Shown here: piece after piece, positions 14,056 through 22,730 of the stretch
How positions within the stretch are numbered: position 1 is the stretch's first letter
Layout: each line of letters begins with the position of its first letter
Assembly: GCA_009377475.1 (NCBI GenBank)
Contig: WHTY01000002.1
Coordinates: 1 to 64,000 of the forward strand
Direction: 5' to 3'
Origin: Actinophytocola sp.
GTDB taxonomy: Bacteria; Actinomycetota; Actinomycetes; Mycobacteriales; Pseudonocardiaceae
DNA length: 64,000 nt
Position numbers and translations under genes: made by a program
Notes under the pieces: generated by a model
Seen by the model: the letters and a program-made list of their open reading frames with translations, nothing else
Databases searched by the model: none
Told to the model about the DNA's origin: nothing

Positions 14056-15193
14056 GGGAGCCTCCTCGGTAGCGGCGCAGCACGCCGAACCCGTCCTGCA
14101 ACGCCACCTCGTCCCCGACGACGACGAGGTCGGCGCCGACGGCGAGCGCGGCGAGTGGCAGCGCCTCGTCCGCGCGGTCCTGGTCGACCACCGAGAGGCC
14201 GAGCTCCTCAAGCACCTCGGGATCGGTGGCGAGCTCGATCGGATCGGCGCCGGTGTAGACGCGCTGGTCGTCGTCCGCGCCGATCAACAGCGCGGCCACG
14301 TTCGCCTCGCGCAACGCGGCGCACACGGAGCTGAGGCCCTGCACCCCGAGGCCGTCGACGCCCTGGGCCAGCTCGGCCCGGAACTGGTCGGCGCGCGCGG
14401 CGGTCCGCTGCCGCTCCCGCTCGGCCACGAGGGTGTTGACCTCCTGCTCGAGCGCGTCGCCGTACTCGGCCTGGATGCGTCCGCCGTCGCCGACGTCGAC
14501 GATCTGGTCGTGCAGCCGGTCGGGGAGCGCGTCCCGCAGCCAGCGCCTGCCCTGCACCTCGCCGGAGAGCACGATCAGCTCCGCGCCGACCGCGTCCGCG
14601 ACCTTGGTGATGTCGTCCGCGACGAGATGGATGTTCTGTCGGACGGTCTCCTGCACGTGCTCCCGGTCGTGCCTGCGCGGGAGCCCGGCGTTGCTGCCCG
14701 CCTCGTGCACCGGGTGCTCGGAGCCGAGCACCGGATGCCGGTACGCGACCTCGCCGGAGTTGTCGATCCCGGTGACCTCGGCGCCGATCTTGTCGACGGT
14801 GGCGACGACGTGCGGCACCGTCGGCGGCGCGTGCGCGACGAGCGGCACCAGGTAGGGCAGTGTGGACCACCGCGCCACTGACCGCTCTGGCGGCTCACCG
14901 AGCGCGCGGTCGACCAGCACCTGACCGCCGGAGGCGATCATGCCACGTCCGCCGGGCCCAACTGGGTACGGTGCGGCCCACACAGCGTCTTCCAGTGCCG
15001 TGATCGTCTCCGGGTCCGCGCCCTGCGTCCTGAGGTCGTCGGCCAGTTCGCGCCAGGTCAGCTCCAGCACCTTGGTGGCGTCCTCGGTGGTGTGCGAGCT
15101 GTCGTAGTACACCGAAGCGAACGGCGTTCCCCGGGTGCGTCGCGCCCTGCTTACCAGCTCACGCAGGCCCGAATCCACCGCGATGTCCACCAT
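14036..15193 (-). CDS. Rv2629-like release-factor/Vms1-family protein (baeRF)
   Basis: A 385-residue protein matching the bacterial/archaeal release-factor-1-like group that includes Rv2629 and Vms1-like peptidyl-tRNA hydrolases. Clues are the N-terminal SVYYDSSHTTEDA block, the central EVAYRHPVLGSEHPVHEAG and RHDREHVQETVRQNI, then LIVLSGEVQGRRWL and a C-terminal eL30-like fold (AALLIGADDDQRVYTG). These proteins are thought to rescue stalled ribosomes or act under stress. AAGGGAGGTC precedes the ATG. It overlaps the LigD-type gene by 20 bp; a joint role in stress survival is possible but unproven. Confidence 0.82.
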   Translation of the reverse strand: MVDIAVDSGLRELVSRARRTRGTPFASVYYDSSHTTEDATKVLELTWRELADDLRTQGADPETITALEDAVWAAPYPVGPGGRGMIASGGQVLVDRALGEPPERSVARWSTLPYLVPLVAHAPPTVPHVVATVDKIGAEVTGIDNSGEVAYRHPVLGSEHPVHEAGSNAGLPRRHDREHVQETVRQNIHLVADDITKVADAVGAELIVLSGEVQGRRWLRDALPDRLHDQIVDVGDGGRIQAEYGDALEQEVNTLVAERERQRTAARADQFRAELAQGVDGLGVQGLSSVCAALREANVAALLIGADDDQRVYTGADPIELATDPEVLEELGLSVVDQDRADEALPLAALAVGADLVVVGDEVALQDGFGVLRRYRGGSHADRGA

Positions 15194-15264
15194 GACCTCC
15201 CTTGCGCCGGGTGTCTTCGTCAGTCACGGAGTACCCAGCCGTGGCGCGGATCAATCCGCGCTGG

Positions 15265-15579
15265 TCAGCCCGGCTCGCCGCGATGTTTGCGGTGCAGCAC
15301 CCAGCCGAAGTCGACGACGAGACCCGCCGCGACGGCGAACATCACGACGCCGAGCCACACCATGTCGCCGACGGCGACCCACAGCACCCCGACGGCGACC
15401 CACAGCACCCCGACGGCCGCGCACAGCACCGCGCCGAGCCCGGCAAGCCACAGCCGCAGCGTCAACGCGCTGTACATCGGCGCGGCGCCAGCCCAGCCGC
15501 CGGTCGGGTCGTGATAGTCCGGGAGCCCGCGTTCGTAGTCCTCCCGAGTGAGCTTGCGGCGGGGTTTGCGCGTACTCAT
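15265..15579 (-). CDS. Small membrane protein, probably DUF6343
   Basis: A 104-residue protein with a basic N-terminus (MSTRKPRRKLTREDYERG), then YSALTLRLWLAGLGAVLCAAVGVLW, which matches the DUF6343 pattern of a short arginine-containing membrane helix. Two or three hydrophobic helices follow. A 21-bp tandem duplication at 15369-15410 repeats VGVLWVA within the membrane region, lengthening a helix or loop by seven residues. Function is unknown. It stands alone between the release-factor-like gene and a long palindrome. Confidence 0.7.
   Translation of the reverse strand: MSTRKPRRKLTREDYERGLPDYHDPTGGWAGAAPMYSALTLRLWLAGLGAVLCAAVGVLWVAVGVLWVAVGDMVWLGVVMFAVAAGLVVDFGWVLHRKHRGEPG
15369..15416. repeat. 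In-frame 21-bp tandem duplication inside the DUF6343 gene
   Basis: Two exact copies of a 21-bp unit (15369-15389 and 15390-15410), plus six bases of a third, encode repeated VGVLWVA. The duplication keeps the reading frame. Confidence 0.85.
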
Positions 15580-15651
15580 ACGAGTGGGGTAGCCACTGCG
15601 GGCGCGGCTAATCCCTCGCGCTGCTGGCCGTGGTGGTCAGGCGGCGGTAGG

Positions 15652-15706
15652 TGCGATGAAGGGATTCTTACTTGCGTCAGACGCAAGTAAGAATCCCTTC
15701 ATCGCA
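15652..15706 (-). terminator. Perfect 27-bp palindrome behind the quinone-reductase gene
   Basis: Arms 15652-15678 and 15680-15706 are exact reverse complements over 27 bp around a single central base. It lies 4 bp after the stop of the minus-strand gene at 15711. The arm shares TGAAGGG..TCTTA with the hairpin at 3785-3843. Confidence 0.8.
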
Positions 15707-15710
15707 GCCC

Positions 15711-16670
15711 CTACGCCCGGGCGGGTGGCGTGCCGTCCCCGAACGGCCGCCCGCCGAGCTGTTCGCGGCCGTGCGGAGTGTCCCAGCCGGACAGGTCAGG
15801 GCCGAGCGGCACGATGCCCGTCGGGTTGATGTTGGTGTGAACCAGGTAGTAGTGGCGCTTGATGTGGTCGAAGTCGACCGTGTCTCCGAACCCCGGCGTC
15901 TGGTACAGGTCCCGCGCGTACGCCCACAGCACCGGCATCTCGGCGAGCTTGTTCCGGTTGCACTTGAAGTGGTTGTGATACACCGCGTCGAACCGCACCA
16001 GCGTCGTGAACAGCCGGATGTCTGCCTCGGTGATGGTGTCGCCGACCAGGAACCGCTGCCGCTCAAGCCGCTCGGACAGCGCGTCCAGCCGCGTGAACAA
16101 CCGGTGGTAGGCGTCGGCGTACGCCTCCGGCCGCCTGGCGAAGCCCGCCTGGTAGACGGCATTGTTGACGTCGGTGAACACGGCGTCGTTGATCTCATCG
16201 ATCTCGGCCCGCAGGGGCTCCGGGTAGAGGTCCGGCGCACCCTCTCGGTGGTAGGCGCGCCACTCGGTCGCGAAGTCCAGCGTGAGCTGCGGATAGTCGT
16301 TGCTGACCAGCTTCCCGCTCGGGACGTCGACCAGCGCGGGCACGCTGATGCCGCCGGTGTAGTCCGGGTCGGCCTTGTAGTACGCCTCGGACAGGAACCG
16401 GATGCCCAGCACCGGGTCGTGGTCACCGGGGTCGAGGGTGAACCGCCAACTGCGCTCGTCCTGGATCGGGTCGGCGACCGCGACGGAGAGGACGTCTTCC
16501 AGGCCAAGCAGTCGCCGCGAGATCAGCCCCCGGCTGGCCCACGGGCACGCCTTGCTCACCACCAGCCGGTACCGGCCGGGCTCAACGGGCCACCCGGACG
16601 AACCATCGGCGGTCACCCGGTCGGCGAACGCGTTGGGGGCGCGGACGAACTCGGTCGTCTGCGTGCTCAT
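15711..16670 (-). CDS. Glutathionyl-hydroquinone-reductase-type (Xi-class GST) protein
   Basis: A 319-residue protein with a thioredoxin-like N-terminal domain carrying the catalytic Cys in SKACPWASR near residue 42, and an all-helical C-terminal domain with RFDAVYHNHFKCNRNKL near residue 233, both signatures of Xi-class transferases such as YqjG/EcmB. They remove thiols from thiol-hydroquinone adducts. Actinobacteria use mycothiol, so the natural partner here is probably mycothiol; that is inference, supported by the MshC-like gene directly upstream. CGTAAGGAGTGATTCC sets the ATG at 16670. A perfect palindrome terminates the gene. Confidence 0.87.
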   Translation of the reverse strand: MSTQTTEFVRAPNAFADRVTADGSSGWPVEPGRYRLVVSKACPWASRGLISRRLLGLEDVLSVAVADPIQDERSWRFTLDPGDHDPVLGIRFLSEAYYKADPDYTGGISVPALVDVPSGKLVSNDYPQLTLDFATEWRAYHREGAPDLYPEPLRAEIDEINDAVFTDVNNAVYQAGFARRPEAYADAYHRLFTRLDALSERLERQRFLVGDTITEADIRLFTTLVRFDAVYHNHFKCNRNKLAEMPVLWAYARDLYQTPGFGDTVDFDHIKRHYYLVHTNINPTGIVPLGPDLSGWDTPHGREQLGGRPFGDGTPPARA

Positions 16671-16703
16671 GGAATCACTCCTTACGTATACGGGCCGGGC
16701 AGC

Positions 16704-17828
16704 TCAGCCGAGCCCGAGCACGGACACCATCGCGCGTGCCGCGTCGCCGCCGCTGTCGATGGCTATGTCCACCGCGTGCGGCACGTTCAGGTCGGTGGCC
16801 AGCGCCGTGCGCAGCTCGTCCTCGGCGGCTGCGGTGTCGGCGGTGCGACGGCCCGCCGCGCTGTAGAGCGCCGCCAGGCGCTCCGCCGCCGTGTCGAGCA
16901 GCGCCGGGGTGTAGTCCCAGGACTGGTGCCACGGCCGGTCCAGGATCATCATCCGCACCACCGCCGCAGCGTGGTCGGTCAGCAGGTCGGAGATCAGCAC
17001 CAGGTTCCCGGACGACTTCGCCATCTTCTCGCCGTCAACGGTCACCACCCCGACGTGCAGCCACGACCGCGTGTACGGCCGCACGCCGGTCAGCGCCTCG
17101 GCCATCGCGGCGTGACAGGCGTGGTGCGGGTAGGTCAGGTCGGCGCCGCCCGCGTGGACGTCGACACCGACACCGAACGTCGACGACGCCATGGCCACGC
17201 ACTCGGCGTGCCAGCCGGGACGCCCCCGGCCCCACGGCGAGTCCCAGCCGACCCGGTCGGGGCCGCACGCCTGCCAGATCGCGACGTCCAGCGGGTCGTG
17301 CTTGGCCGGGTCGTCCGGCTGCCCGCCGAACTCGGCGGCCAGCTCCAGCGCGGTCGCCCGGTCGATCCCGGCGTGGCCGGGGATGTCGGCGCCCCGGAAG
17401 TACACGCTGCCGTCGGCGACGTAGGCGTGCCCGGAGCGCACCAGGTGCCGCGCGAGCCTGACGACGTGCGGGATGTAGCGGTGGGCGCGGGGCTCGTGGC
17501 GCGGCGTGCGGACCTTGAGGTTCGTCATGTCGGTGTCGAACTGGAACTGCCCGACGGCGGCGTACCAGTCGGCGTCGGTGCCCGCCCGCGCGGCGGCCTC
17601 GTCCAGGACGTCGTCCACGTCGGTGACGTTGCGGCAGATCTCGGCGTCCACCCCGAGCTGCCAGAGCGCCCGCGCGAGGACGTCCACCCAGACGAACGTC
17701 GCCGCGTGCCCGAGATGGGTGACGTCGTAAGGCGTGATGCCGCAGGCGTACACCCGCGCGCGATCGAGCAACGGCACCGTCCGCTCGCCGAGCACCAGCG
17801 TGGCGTCGGCGTCCCACTTCGCGTTCAT
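16704..17828 (-). CDS. MshC-like cysteine ligase (cysteinyl-tRNA-synthetase paralogue)
   Basis: A 374-residue class-I aminoacyl-tRNA-synthetase-like catalytic core without the tRNA-binding tail. ACGITPYDVTHLGHA near residue 29 is the MshC version of the HIGH motif with its zinc cysteine; GWHAECVAM and DLTYPHHACH supply the other zinc ligands; KMAKSSGNLVL is the KMSKS loop. MshC joins cysteine to GlcN-inositol in mycothiol synthesis. The protein is shorter at the N-terminus than the well-known mycobacterial enzyme and may instead be a paralogue with another amine acceptor. It lies 33 bp upstream of the thiol-dependent quinone reductase gene, a fitting pair. Confidence 0.75.
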   Translation of the reverse strand: MNAKWDADATLVLGERTVPLLDRARVYACGITPYDVTHLGHAATFVWVDVLARALWQLGVDAEICRNVTDVDDVLDEAAARAGTDADWYAAVGQFQFDTDMTNLKVRTPRHEPRAHRYIPHVVRLARHLVRSGHAYVADGSVYFRGADIPGHAGIDRATALELAAEFGGQPDDPAKHDPLDVAIWQACGPDRVGWDSPWGRGRPGWHAECVAMASSTFGVGVDVHAGGADLTYPHHACHAAMAEALTGVRPYTRSWLHVGVVTVDGEKMAKSSGNLVLISDLLTDHAAAVVRMMILDRPWHQSWDYTPALLDTAAERLAALYSAAGRRTADTAAAEDELRTALATDLNVPHAVDIAIDSGGDAARAMVSVLGLG

Positions 17829-17884
17829 GGTCCGAGTATGCCGCCGCGTCCCAACCGCGGACAGGACTCCGGGGCCGGTGCGTG

Positions 17885-18481
17885 TCACCTGCGGTGTTCG
17901 TCCAGCTCCTGCCACTCGCGTTCCCACGCGGCGTAGCGGTCGCGGTCCAGCCGGACGCACATCAGCAGGTAGATCCCGGCGAGCGCGGTGACGAACACCA
18001 GCCAACTGCCGATCGTCGTCATCACCGCGGCGGTGATCGTCTGGTTCGCGGCGAAGGGAGCGCTCGTTCGAGTGCCCTCGGCGTTTACCCAGATGGCGAC
18101 CGTGTCGCCGACATTCGCGCCAGCGGACACGGGAATTTCGCCCTCGTGCCGCTGACCATCCCGAGTGATCCACGCTGCCAGCGCCGTTGCCTGGCGCGGT
18201 GTCTGCCACGCCGCCGCAGCGGGCTGGTGGCTCACCGGCGCCTCGTCCACCAGTTCGGCGTTCACCTGGTAGCGGTCCTGCTGCTGCGCTGCGGCGCGGT
18301 CGGTGAGGCTGGCGTGGTAGCTGAAGCCATACGCGGCCAGCAGTGGCGCCGCGAGCAGCGCGAGCGCGATGACGGCCGCCGCGAGCCGGGCCTGGCGGCG
18401 GTCCGACGGTCTGATGAGCGGGTTCCCGCCGGGCTGGAGCGCCGACCAGAGCGCGAAACCCGAAGTTGTCGTGCCGAACAT
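17885..18481 (-). CDS. Rv1733c-type two-helix membrane protein
   Basis: A 198-residue protein with two transmembrane segments (AAAVIALALLAAPLLAAYGFSYH and TTIGSWLVFVTALAGIYLLMCVRLD) flanking an extracytoplasmic domain (WQTPRQATALAAWITRDGQRHEGEIPVSAGANVGDTVAIWV). This is the Rv1733c family layout; function is unknown, although the mycobacterial member is a dormancy-regulon gene. The ATG at 18481 is favoured because AGGAG lies 7 bases upstream. Another ATG at 18496 contains that ribosome site and is less likely. The gene lies 56 bp upstream of the MshC-like start. Confidence 0.78.
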   Translation of the reverse strand: MFGTTTSGFALWSALQPGGNPLIRPSDRRQARLAAAVIALALLAAPLLAAYGFSYHASLTDRAAAQQQDRYQVNAELVDEAPVSHQPAAAAWQTPRQATALAAWITRDGQRHEGEIPVSAGANVGDTVAIWVNAEGTRTSAPFAANQTITAAVMTTIGSWLVFVTALAGIYLLMCVRLDRDRYAAWEREWQELDEHRR

Positions 18482-18663
18482 GACCTGACTCCTCATGCCA
18501 CGGACTGTGTTTACATCGTGTTCGGAGCCGACCACCGAATCGAAGGGTGTTCTGGCGGTTTTGTCGGGGAGTGGGTACCCCGGTTCGCGAACGTCAACCA
18601 TGAGACCAACGGCCTTGGCGACACGCGTTCAGTGGTTCCTTGCCCTCGCCTGACGCGGCGGTG

Positions 18664-19506
18664 ATGCTGGCGTGGGAACGTCGGGGAAGGAACCGTGCTG
18701 TGCTGCGCAGAACTGGGATCGCCGCCGGGACGGCGGCGGCAGCGGTGGTGGCCGCCACCGTGCTTGTCATGCTTCTCGGCGTCACACCGATCGGTGAACG
18801 TGCGGTCGGCGAACCGCGCACGACGTCCCCACCCGCAGGGACCACCACAGCGCCCACCACGCCGCCGTTCCCGCCGGAGCTGGCTGGCAAGGACGTCAAA
18901 CGCATCCCGACGTCACGGAAGGTCGTCGCGCTGACCTTCGACGCGGGCGGCAACGGCGGCGGCACCACCAGCATCCTGGACACCCTCGACCGGACCGGCG
19001 TCCCGGCGGCGTTCTTCCTGACCGGCGCGTTCGCTCAAGGCGCTCCTGACGCGGCGCGGGCGATCGTGAACTCGGGCCACCGCATCGGCAACCACTCGGA
19101 GACGCACCCGGAGTTCAGCAAGCTCACCAACGCGGAGATCGGCGCGGAGGTGGCCTTCGCCGAGCGCACGCTCGGGGATCTCGGCGCCGACACGAGGCCG
19201 TTGTTCCGGTTCCCGTACGGCGACCGCAACGACCGCGCCATCCGGGCGGTCAACGACGTCGGGTACCTGACGGTGGGCTGGACCGTCGACACCGCAGGCT
19301 GGCAGGGGCCAAGCGCCGGTGCGACCAAGGAGAAGGCCGTTCGGCGCGTGCTCGACACCTTGCGGCCGGGCCAGATCGTGCTGGCGCACGTCGGCGCGCA
19401 CCCGTCCGACGGGTCCACGATCGACGCCGACGCGCTGCCGACGATCATCCGCGAGGTGCGCGAGCGCGGCTACCGGTTCGTCGGCCTCGACATGCTGCTG
19501 TCCTGA
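18664..19506 (+). CDS. Polysaccharide deacetylase (NodB-homology), membrane anchored
   Basis: A ~280-residue protein with an N-terminal signal anchor (TAAAAVVAATVLVMLLGV), a Pro/Thr linker, then a NodB domain. Motifs are VALTFDAGGNGGG (catalytic/metal Asp region, TFDAG rather than TFDDG), HRIGNHSETHPEF (metal His pair), RFPYGDRN, DTAGWQG and IVLAHVG. It should remove acetyl groups from cell-wall or capsular polysaccharide outside the membrane. The ATG at 18664 and GTG at 18661 are equally possible; a TTG further upstream has no good ribosome site. It is divergent from the Rv1733c-type gene. Confidence 0.85.
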   Translation: MLAWERRGRNRAVLRRTGIAAGTAAAAVVAATVLVMLLGVTPIGERAVGEPRTTSPPAGTTTAPTTPPFPPELAGKDVKRIPTSRKVVALTFDAGGNGGGTTSILDTLDRTGVPAAFFLTGAFAQGAPDAARAIVNSGHRIGNHSETHPEFSKLTNAEIGAEVAFAERTLGDLGADTRPLFRFPYGDRNDRAIRAVNDVGYLTVGWTVDTAGWQGPSAGATKEKAVRRVLDTLRPGQIVLAHVGAHPSDGSTIDADALPTIIREVRERGYRFVGLDMLLS

Positions 19507-19545
19507 CGCGAGCCACCCTTGTCACGTCGTGAGAAGCTTTCGGAT

Positions 19546-21372
19546 GTGGATCACGATACGAACGGCGCGGTGCTCGCCCCGATGCTGGGCACGGTGGTGC
19601 GGGTCGCGGTGAGCGACGGCGCGCGGGTTCGCTCGGGTCAGCAGCTCGTCGTGCTGGAGTCGATGAAGATGGAACACATCGTCGCCGCGCCGCACGCGGG
19701 CGTGGTCGCGCGGGTGGCGGTGGCCGAGGGTGAGACGGTGCGCCGCGACGAGCGGCTGCTGGACGTCGTCGCCGCTGCGGAGCCGGTCGCGGAGGACCCA
19801 GCCGACACCGAGGACGACTTGGCCGCCGTGCGCGCCGACCTGGACGAGGTGCGGCGCCGGCACGCCGTCGGACAGGACGCGCAGCGCCCGGACGCCGTCG
19901 CCAAGCGGCACGACGCCGGGCGGCGCACCGCGCGGGAGAACATCGCCGCGCTCTGCGACGAGGGCACCTTCCTGGAGTACGGGCCGCTCGTGGTCGCCGC
20001 GCAACGGCAGCGCCGCTCGCTGGATGACCTGATCGACCGCACCCCGGCTGACGGCCTCGTCGGCGGGTTGGCGCGGGTCAACGGCGCGCTGGTCGGGGAG
20101 GCGGCGGCGCAGTGCGCGGTGCTGTCCTACGACGCGACGGTGCTGGCGGGCACCCAGGGCGCGTACAACCACCTCAAGAAGGACCGGCTGTTCGACGTCG
20201 CCTCGCGTCGGCGGCTGCCGGTGGTGCTCTATGCCGAGGGTGGCGGGGGACGGCCCGGCGACGTCGACATCCCCACGGTGTCCGGCTTGCAGGTGATGGC
20301 GTTTCACCTGTTCGCGAAGCTCAGCGGGCAGGTGCCGTTGGTCGGCATCGCCTCGGGCCGGTGCTTCGCGGGTAACGCGGCGCTGCTTGGCTGCTGCGAC
20401 GTCGTGATCGCGACGCGGGACGCCACGATCGGCATGGGCGGTCCCGCGATGATCGAGGGCGGCGGGCTCGGCACGTACGAACCCGACGAGGTCGGCCCCA
20501 TCGACGTCCAAGCGCCCAACGGCGTGGTCGACGTCGTTGTGGCGGACGAGACCGAGGCGACCGAGGTCGCGCAGCGGTACCTGTCGTACTTCCAGGGCGC
20601 GCTCGCGGAGTGGTCCAGCGCGGACCAGCGGCGGCTGCGGCAGGCGGTGCCGGAGAACCGGGTGCGGGTCTACGACGTCCGCGCGGTGATCGACACCCTG
20701 GGCGACACCGGCAGCGTGCTGGAACTGCGGCGGGATTTCGGCCACGGCATCATCACCGCGCTGGTGCGGATCGAGGGGAAACCGTACGGGCTGATCGCGA
20801 ACAACCCGGCGCACCTCGGCGGCGCGATCGACAGCGAGGCCGCCGACAAGGCGTCCCGGTTCCTGCAGTTGTGCGCCGCGCATGGGCTGCCGATCGTGTC
20901 GTTGTGCGACACGCCGGGGTTCATGGTCGGCCCGGACGCCGAGCGGACCGCGACCGTGCGGCACGTCAGCCGGATGTTCGTCACCGGCGCGAACCTGCGG
21001 GTGCCGATGTGCGTGATCGTGCTGCGCAAGGCGTACGGGCTGGGCGCGATGGCGATGGCGGGGGGCAGCCTCACCGTGCCGGTCGCGACGGTGTCCTGGC
21101 CGACCGGTGAGCTCGGCGGCATGGGGCTGGAAGGCGCGGTCAAGCTCGGCTTCCGCAAGGAGTTGGACGCGGTGTCCGACCCCGAGGAGCGGCAGCGGCT
21201 GTTCGACCAGATGGTGGCGATGGCCTACGAGCACGGCAAGGCGCTGAACGCGGCGTCGGTGTTCGAGATCGACGACGTCATCGACCCCGCCGACACCCGC
21301 CGCTGGATCACGACGACCCTGGCGGACCCGCCGCGCGAGCCGGGTGGACGTGCGTTCGTGGACACCTGGTGA
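19546..21372 (+). CDS. Fused biotinyl-domain / acyl-CoA carboxyltransferase
   Basis: A 608-residue protein. The first ~75 residues are a biotinyl domain with the lysine in VLESMKMEHIV near residue 38. Residues ~100 to the end are a carboxyltransferase with two crotonase-fold halves (AYNHLKKDRL, GIASGRCFAGNAAL, GGPAMIEGGGLG; second half NNPAHLGGAIDSEAADKASR, CDTPGFMVGPDAE). It should carboxylate an acyl-CoA, with a separate biotin carboxylase encoded elsewhere. Fusing BCCP to carboxyltransferase rather than to biotin carboxylase is the less common order. The GTG at 19546 follows GAGAAG; a TTG at 19519 is the alternative. Confidence 0.85.
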   Translation: MDHDTNGAVLAPMLGTVVRVAVSDGARVRSGQQLVVLESMKMEHIVAAPHAGVVARVAVAEGETVRRDERLLDVVAAAEPVAEDPADTEDDLAAVRADLDEVRRRHAVGQDAQRPDAVAKRHDAGRRTARENIAALCDEGTFLEYGPLVVAAQRQRRSLDDLIDRTPADGLVGGLARVNGALVGEAAAQCAVLSYDATVLAGTQGAYNHLKKDRLFDVASRRRLPVVLYAEGGGGRPGDVDIPTVSGLQVMAFHLFAKLSGQVPLVGIASGRCFAGNAALLGCCDVVIATRDATIGMGGPAMIEGGGLGTYEPDEVGPIDVQAPNGVVDVVVADETEATEVAQRYLSYFQGALAEWSSADQRRLRQAVPENRVRVYDVRAVIDTLGDTGSVLELRRDFGHGIITALVRIEGKPYGLIANNPAHLGGAIDSEAADKASRFLQLCAAHGLPIVSLCDTPGFMVGPDAERTATVRHVSRMFVTGANLRVPMCVIVLRKAYGLGAMAMAGGSLTVPVATVSWPTGELGGMGLEGAVKLGFRKELDAVSDPEERQRLFDQMVAMAYEHGKALNAASVFEIDDVIDPADTRRWITTTLADPPREPGGRAFVDTW

Positions 21373-21413
21373 CCGTGCGCTGACCCTGGCCGCGACAGGT
21401 ACGGTCGCGGGCG

Positions 21414-22730
21414 ATGAGTGAACAGCGCACTGAGCAGATCGTCAGCATCCTGGAGAACGCCTTCGCCGAGCGGGTCCGGCGCGGCCCCGCCGCGTTCCGG
21501 AAACGGTTCCGCAAGATGGCGGCGGACCCGTTCGCGTTCTATCGCGGCTCGGCGGCGTTGTTCTTCGCGGACATGGCCGAGCGGGAGGATCCGTGGGCAA
21601 CCGGCGCGCTGTCGCGGGTGTGGATCCACGGCGACCTGCACGCGGAGAACTTCGGCACCTACCTCAACGACCAGGGCTGGCTGATCTTCGACGTCAACGA
21701 CTTCGATGAGGCTTACCTCGGCCACTTCACGTGGGACCTGCAGCGCTGCGCGGCCAGCCTCGCGCTGATCGGCTGGCGCAAGGCGTTTCCGGACGACGTC
21801 ATCGACGAGCTGATCGCCCGCTTCATCCGGTCCTATGTGGAGCAGGTCTCCTACTACACCAGTTCGGAACGGGACCAGGACTGGGCGCTGCGCCTGGACA
21901 ACGCGCGCGGCCCGGTCCGGGACACACTCCTGGCCGCGCGGTCGGCCAGCCGGATCGACCTGCTCACGGCGAACACGGCGGTCATCGGGGAGGACCGGCA
22001 GTTCGTCGAAGGCCCCGGTGTGCGGCGGCTCGACGACGACGAGCACGACCGGGTCATGCGGGCATACCAGCGTTATCTGGACACCATCCCGCAGTCCAAG
22101 CGGGCGTCGAGCGACATCGCGTTCGCGGTCAAGGACGTCGTCGGGCGCTCCGGGTTCGGCATCGGCAGCGCGGGACTGCGGGCCTACAACCTGCTGCTGG
22201 AAGGCCACAGCCAGGCGCTGGAGAACGACGTGATCCTCTCGGTGAAGGAAGGCAACGTCGCGGCGGCGAGCGCGGTGGTGCACGACGACCGGCTGGCAGG
22301 GGCGTTCGAGCACCACGGCCACCGGACCGCGCTGTCGCAGCGGGCGTTGCAGGTCCACACCGACCCGTACCTTGGCTGGACCGAGATCGACGGCACCGGG
22401 TTCGTCGTCAGCGAGTTGTCGCCGTACGAGACCGACCTGGAATGGGACGACCTGACGGAACCGGGTGAGATCACCGAGTTGGTGACCGATCTGGGCAAGG
22501 CGACCGCCAAGATGCACTGCGTCGCCGACGCCGACGCCGAGGGGCTCGCCGTGGAGGAGCAGGTGGAGGATTTGGTGCTGGCGCGCGTCGACGGGCACGT
22601 CGGCGAGCTGGTCCGGTGGGTGCAGGACTTCGCCCGCGAGTACGCCGAGTGCACCCGCGCTGATCACGCCCGGTTCGTGGACGCCTTCCGGCACGGGGCG
22701 TTCGGCGGGGTGAGTGCGGTGGCGGGGTAG
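21414..22730 (+). CDS. DUF2252 protein (kinase-like fold)
   Basis: A 438-residue protein matching DUF2252: FRKRFRKMAADPFAFYRGSAALF near residue 27, then VWIHGDLHAENFGTYLN and the metal-binding-like FDVNDFDEAYLGHFTWDL, and IAFAVKDVVGRSGFGIGSAGL. The HGDLHAENFG and DVNDFD motifs resemble aminoglycoside-phosphotransferase catalytic loops, so a small-molecule kinase role is possible but unproven. It starts 41 bp behind the carboxyltransferase gene on the same strand and may be cotranscribed. The last 67 bp overlap the convergent glycosylase gene. Confidence 0.85.
   Translation: MSEQRTEQIVSILENAFAERVRRGPAAFRKRFRKMAADPFAFYRGSAALFFADMAEREDPWATGALSRVWIHGDLHAENFGTYLNDQGWLIFDVNDFDEAYLGHFTWDLQRCAASLALIGWRKAFPDDVIDELIARFIRSYVEQVSYYTSSERDQDWALRLDNARGPVRDTLLAARSASRIDLLTANTAVIGEDRQFVEGPGVRRLDDDEHDRVMRAYQRYLDTIPQSKRASSDIAFAVKDVVGRSGFGIGSAGLRAYNLLLEGHSQALENDVILSVKEGNVAAASAVVHDDRLAGAFEHHGHRTALSQRALQVHTDPYLGWTEIDGTGFVVSELSPYETDLEWDDLTEPGEITELVTDLGKATAKMHCVADADAEGLAVEEQVEDLVLARVDGHVGELVRWVQDFAREYAECTRADHARFVDAFRHGAFGGVSAVAG

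Noticed and set aside
15672-17936. A 754-codon plus-strand frame over the quinone reductase and MshC-like genes
   Set aside because: It crosses two well-supported genes and a palindrome antisense; composition is that of a shadow frame.
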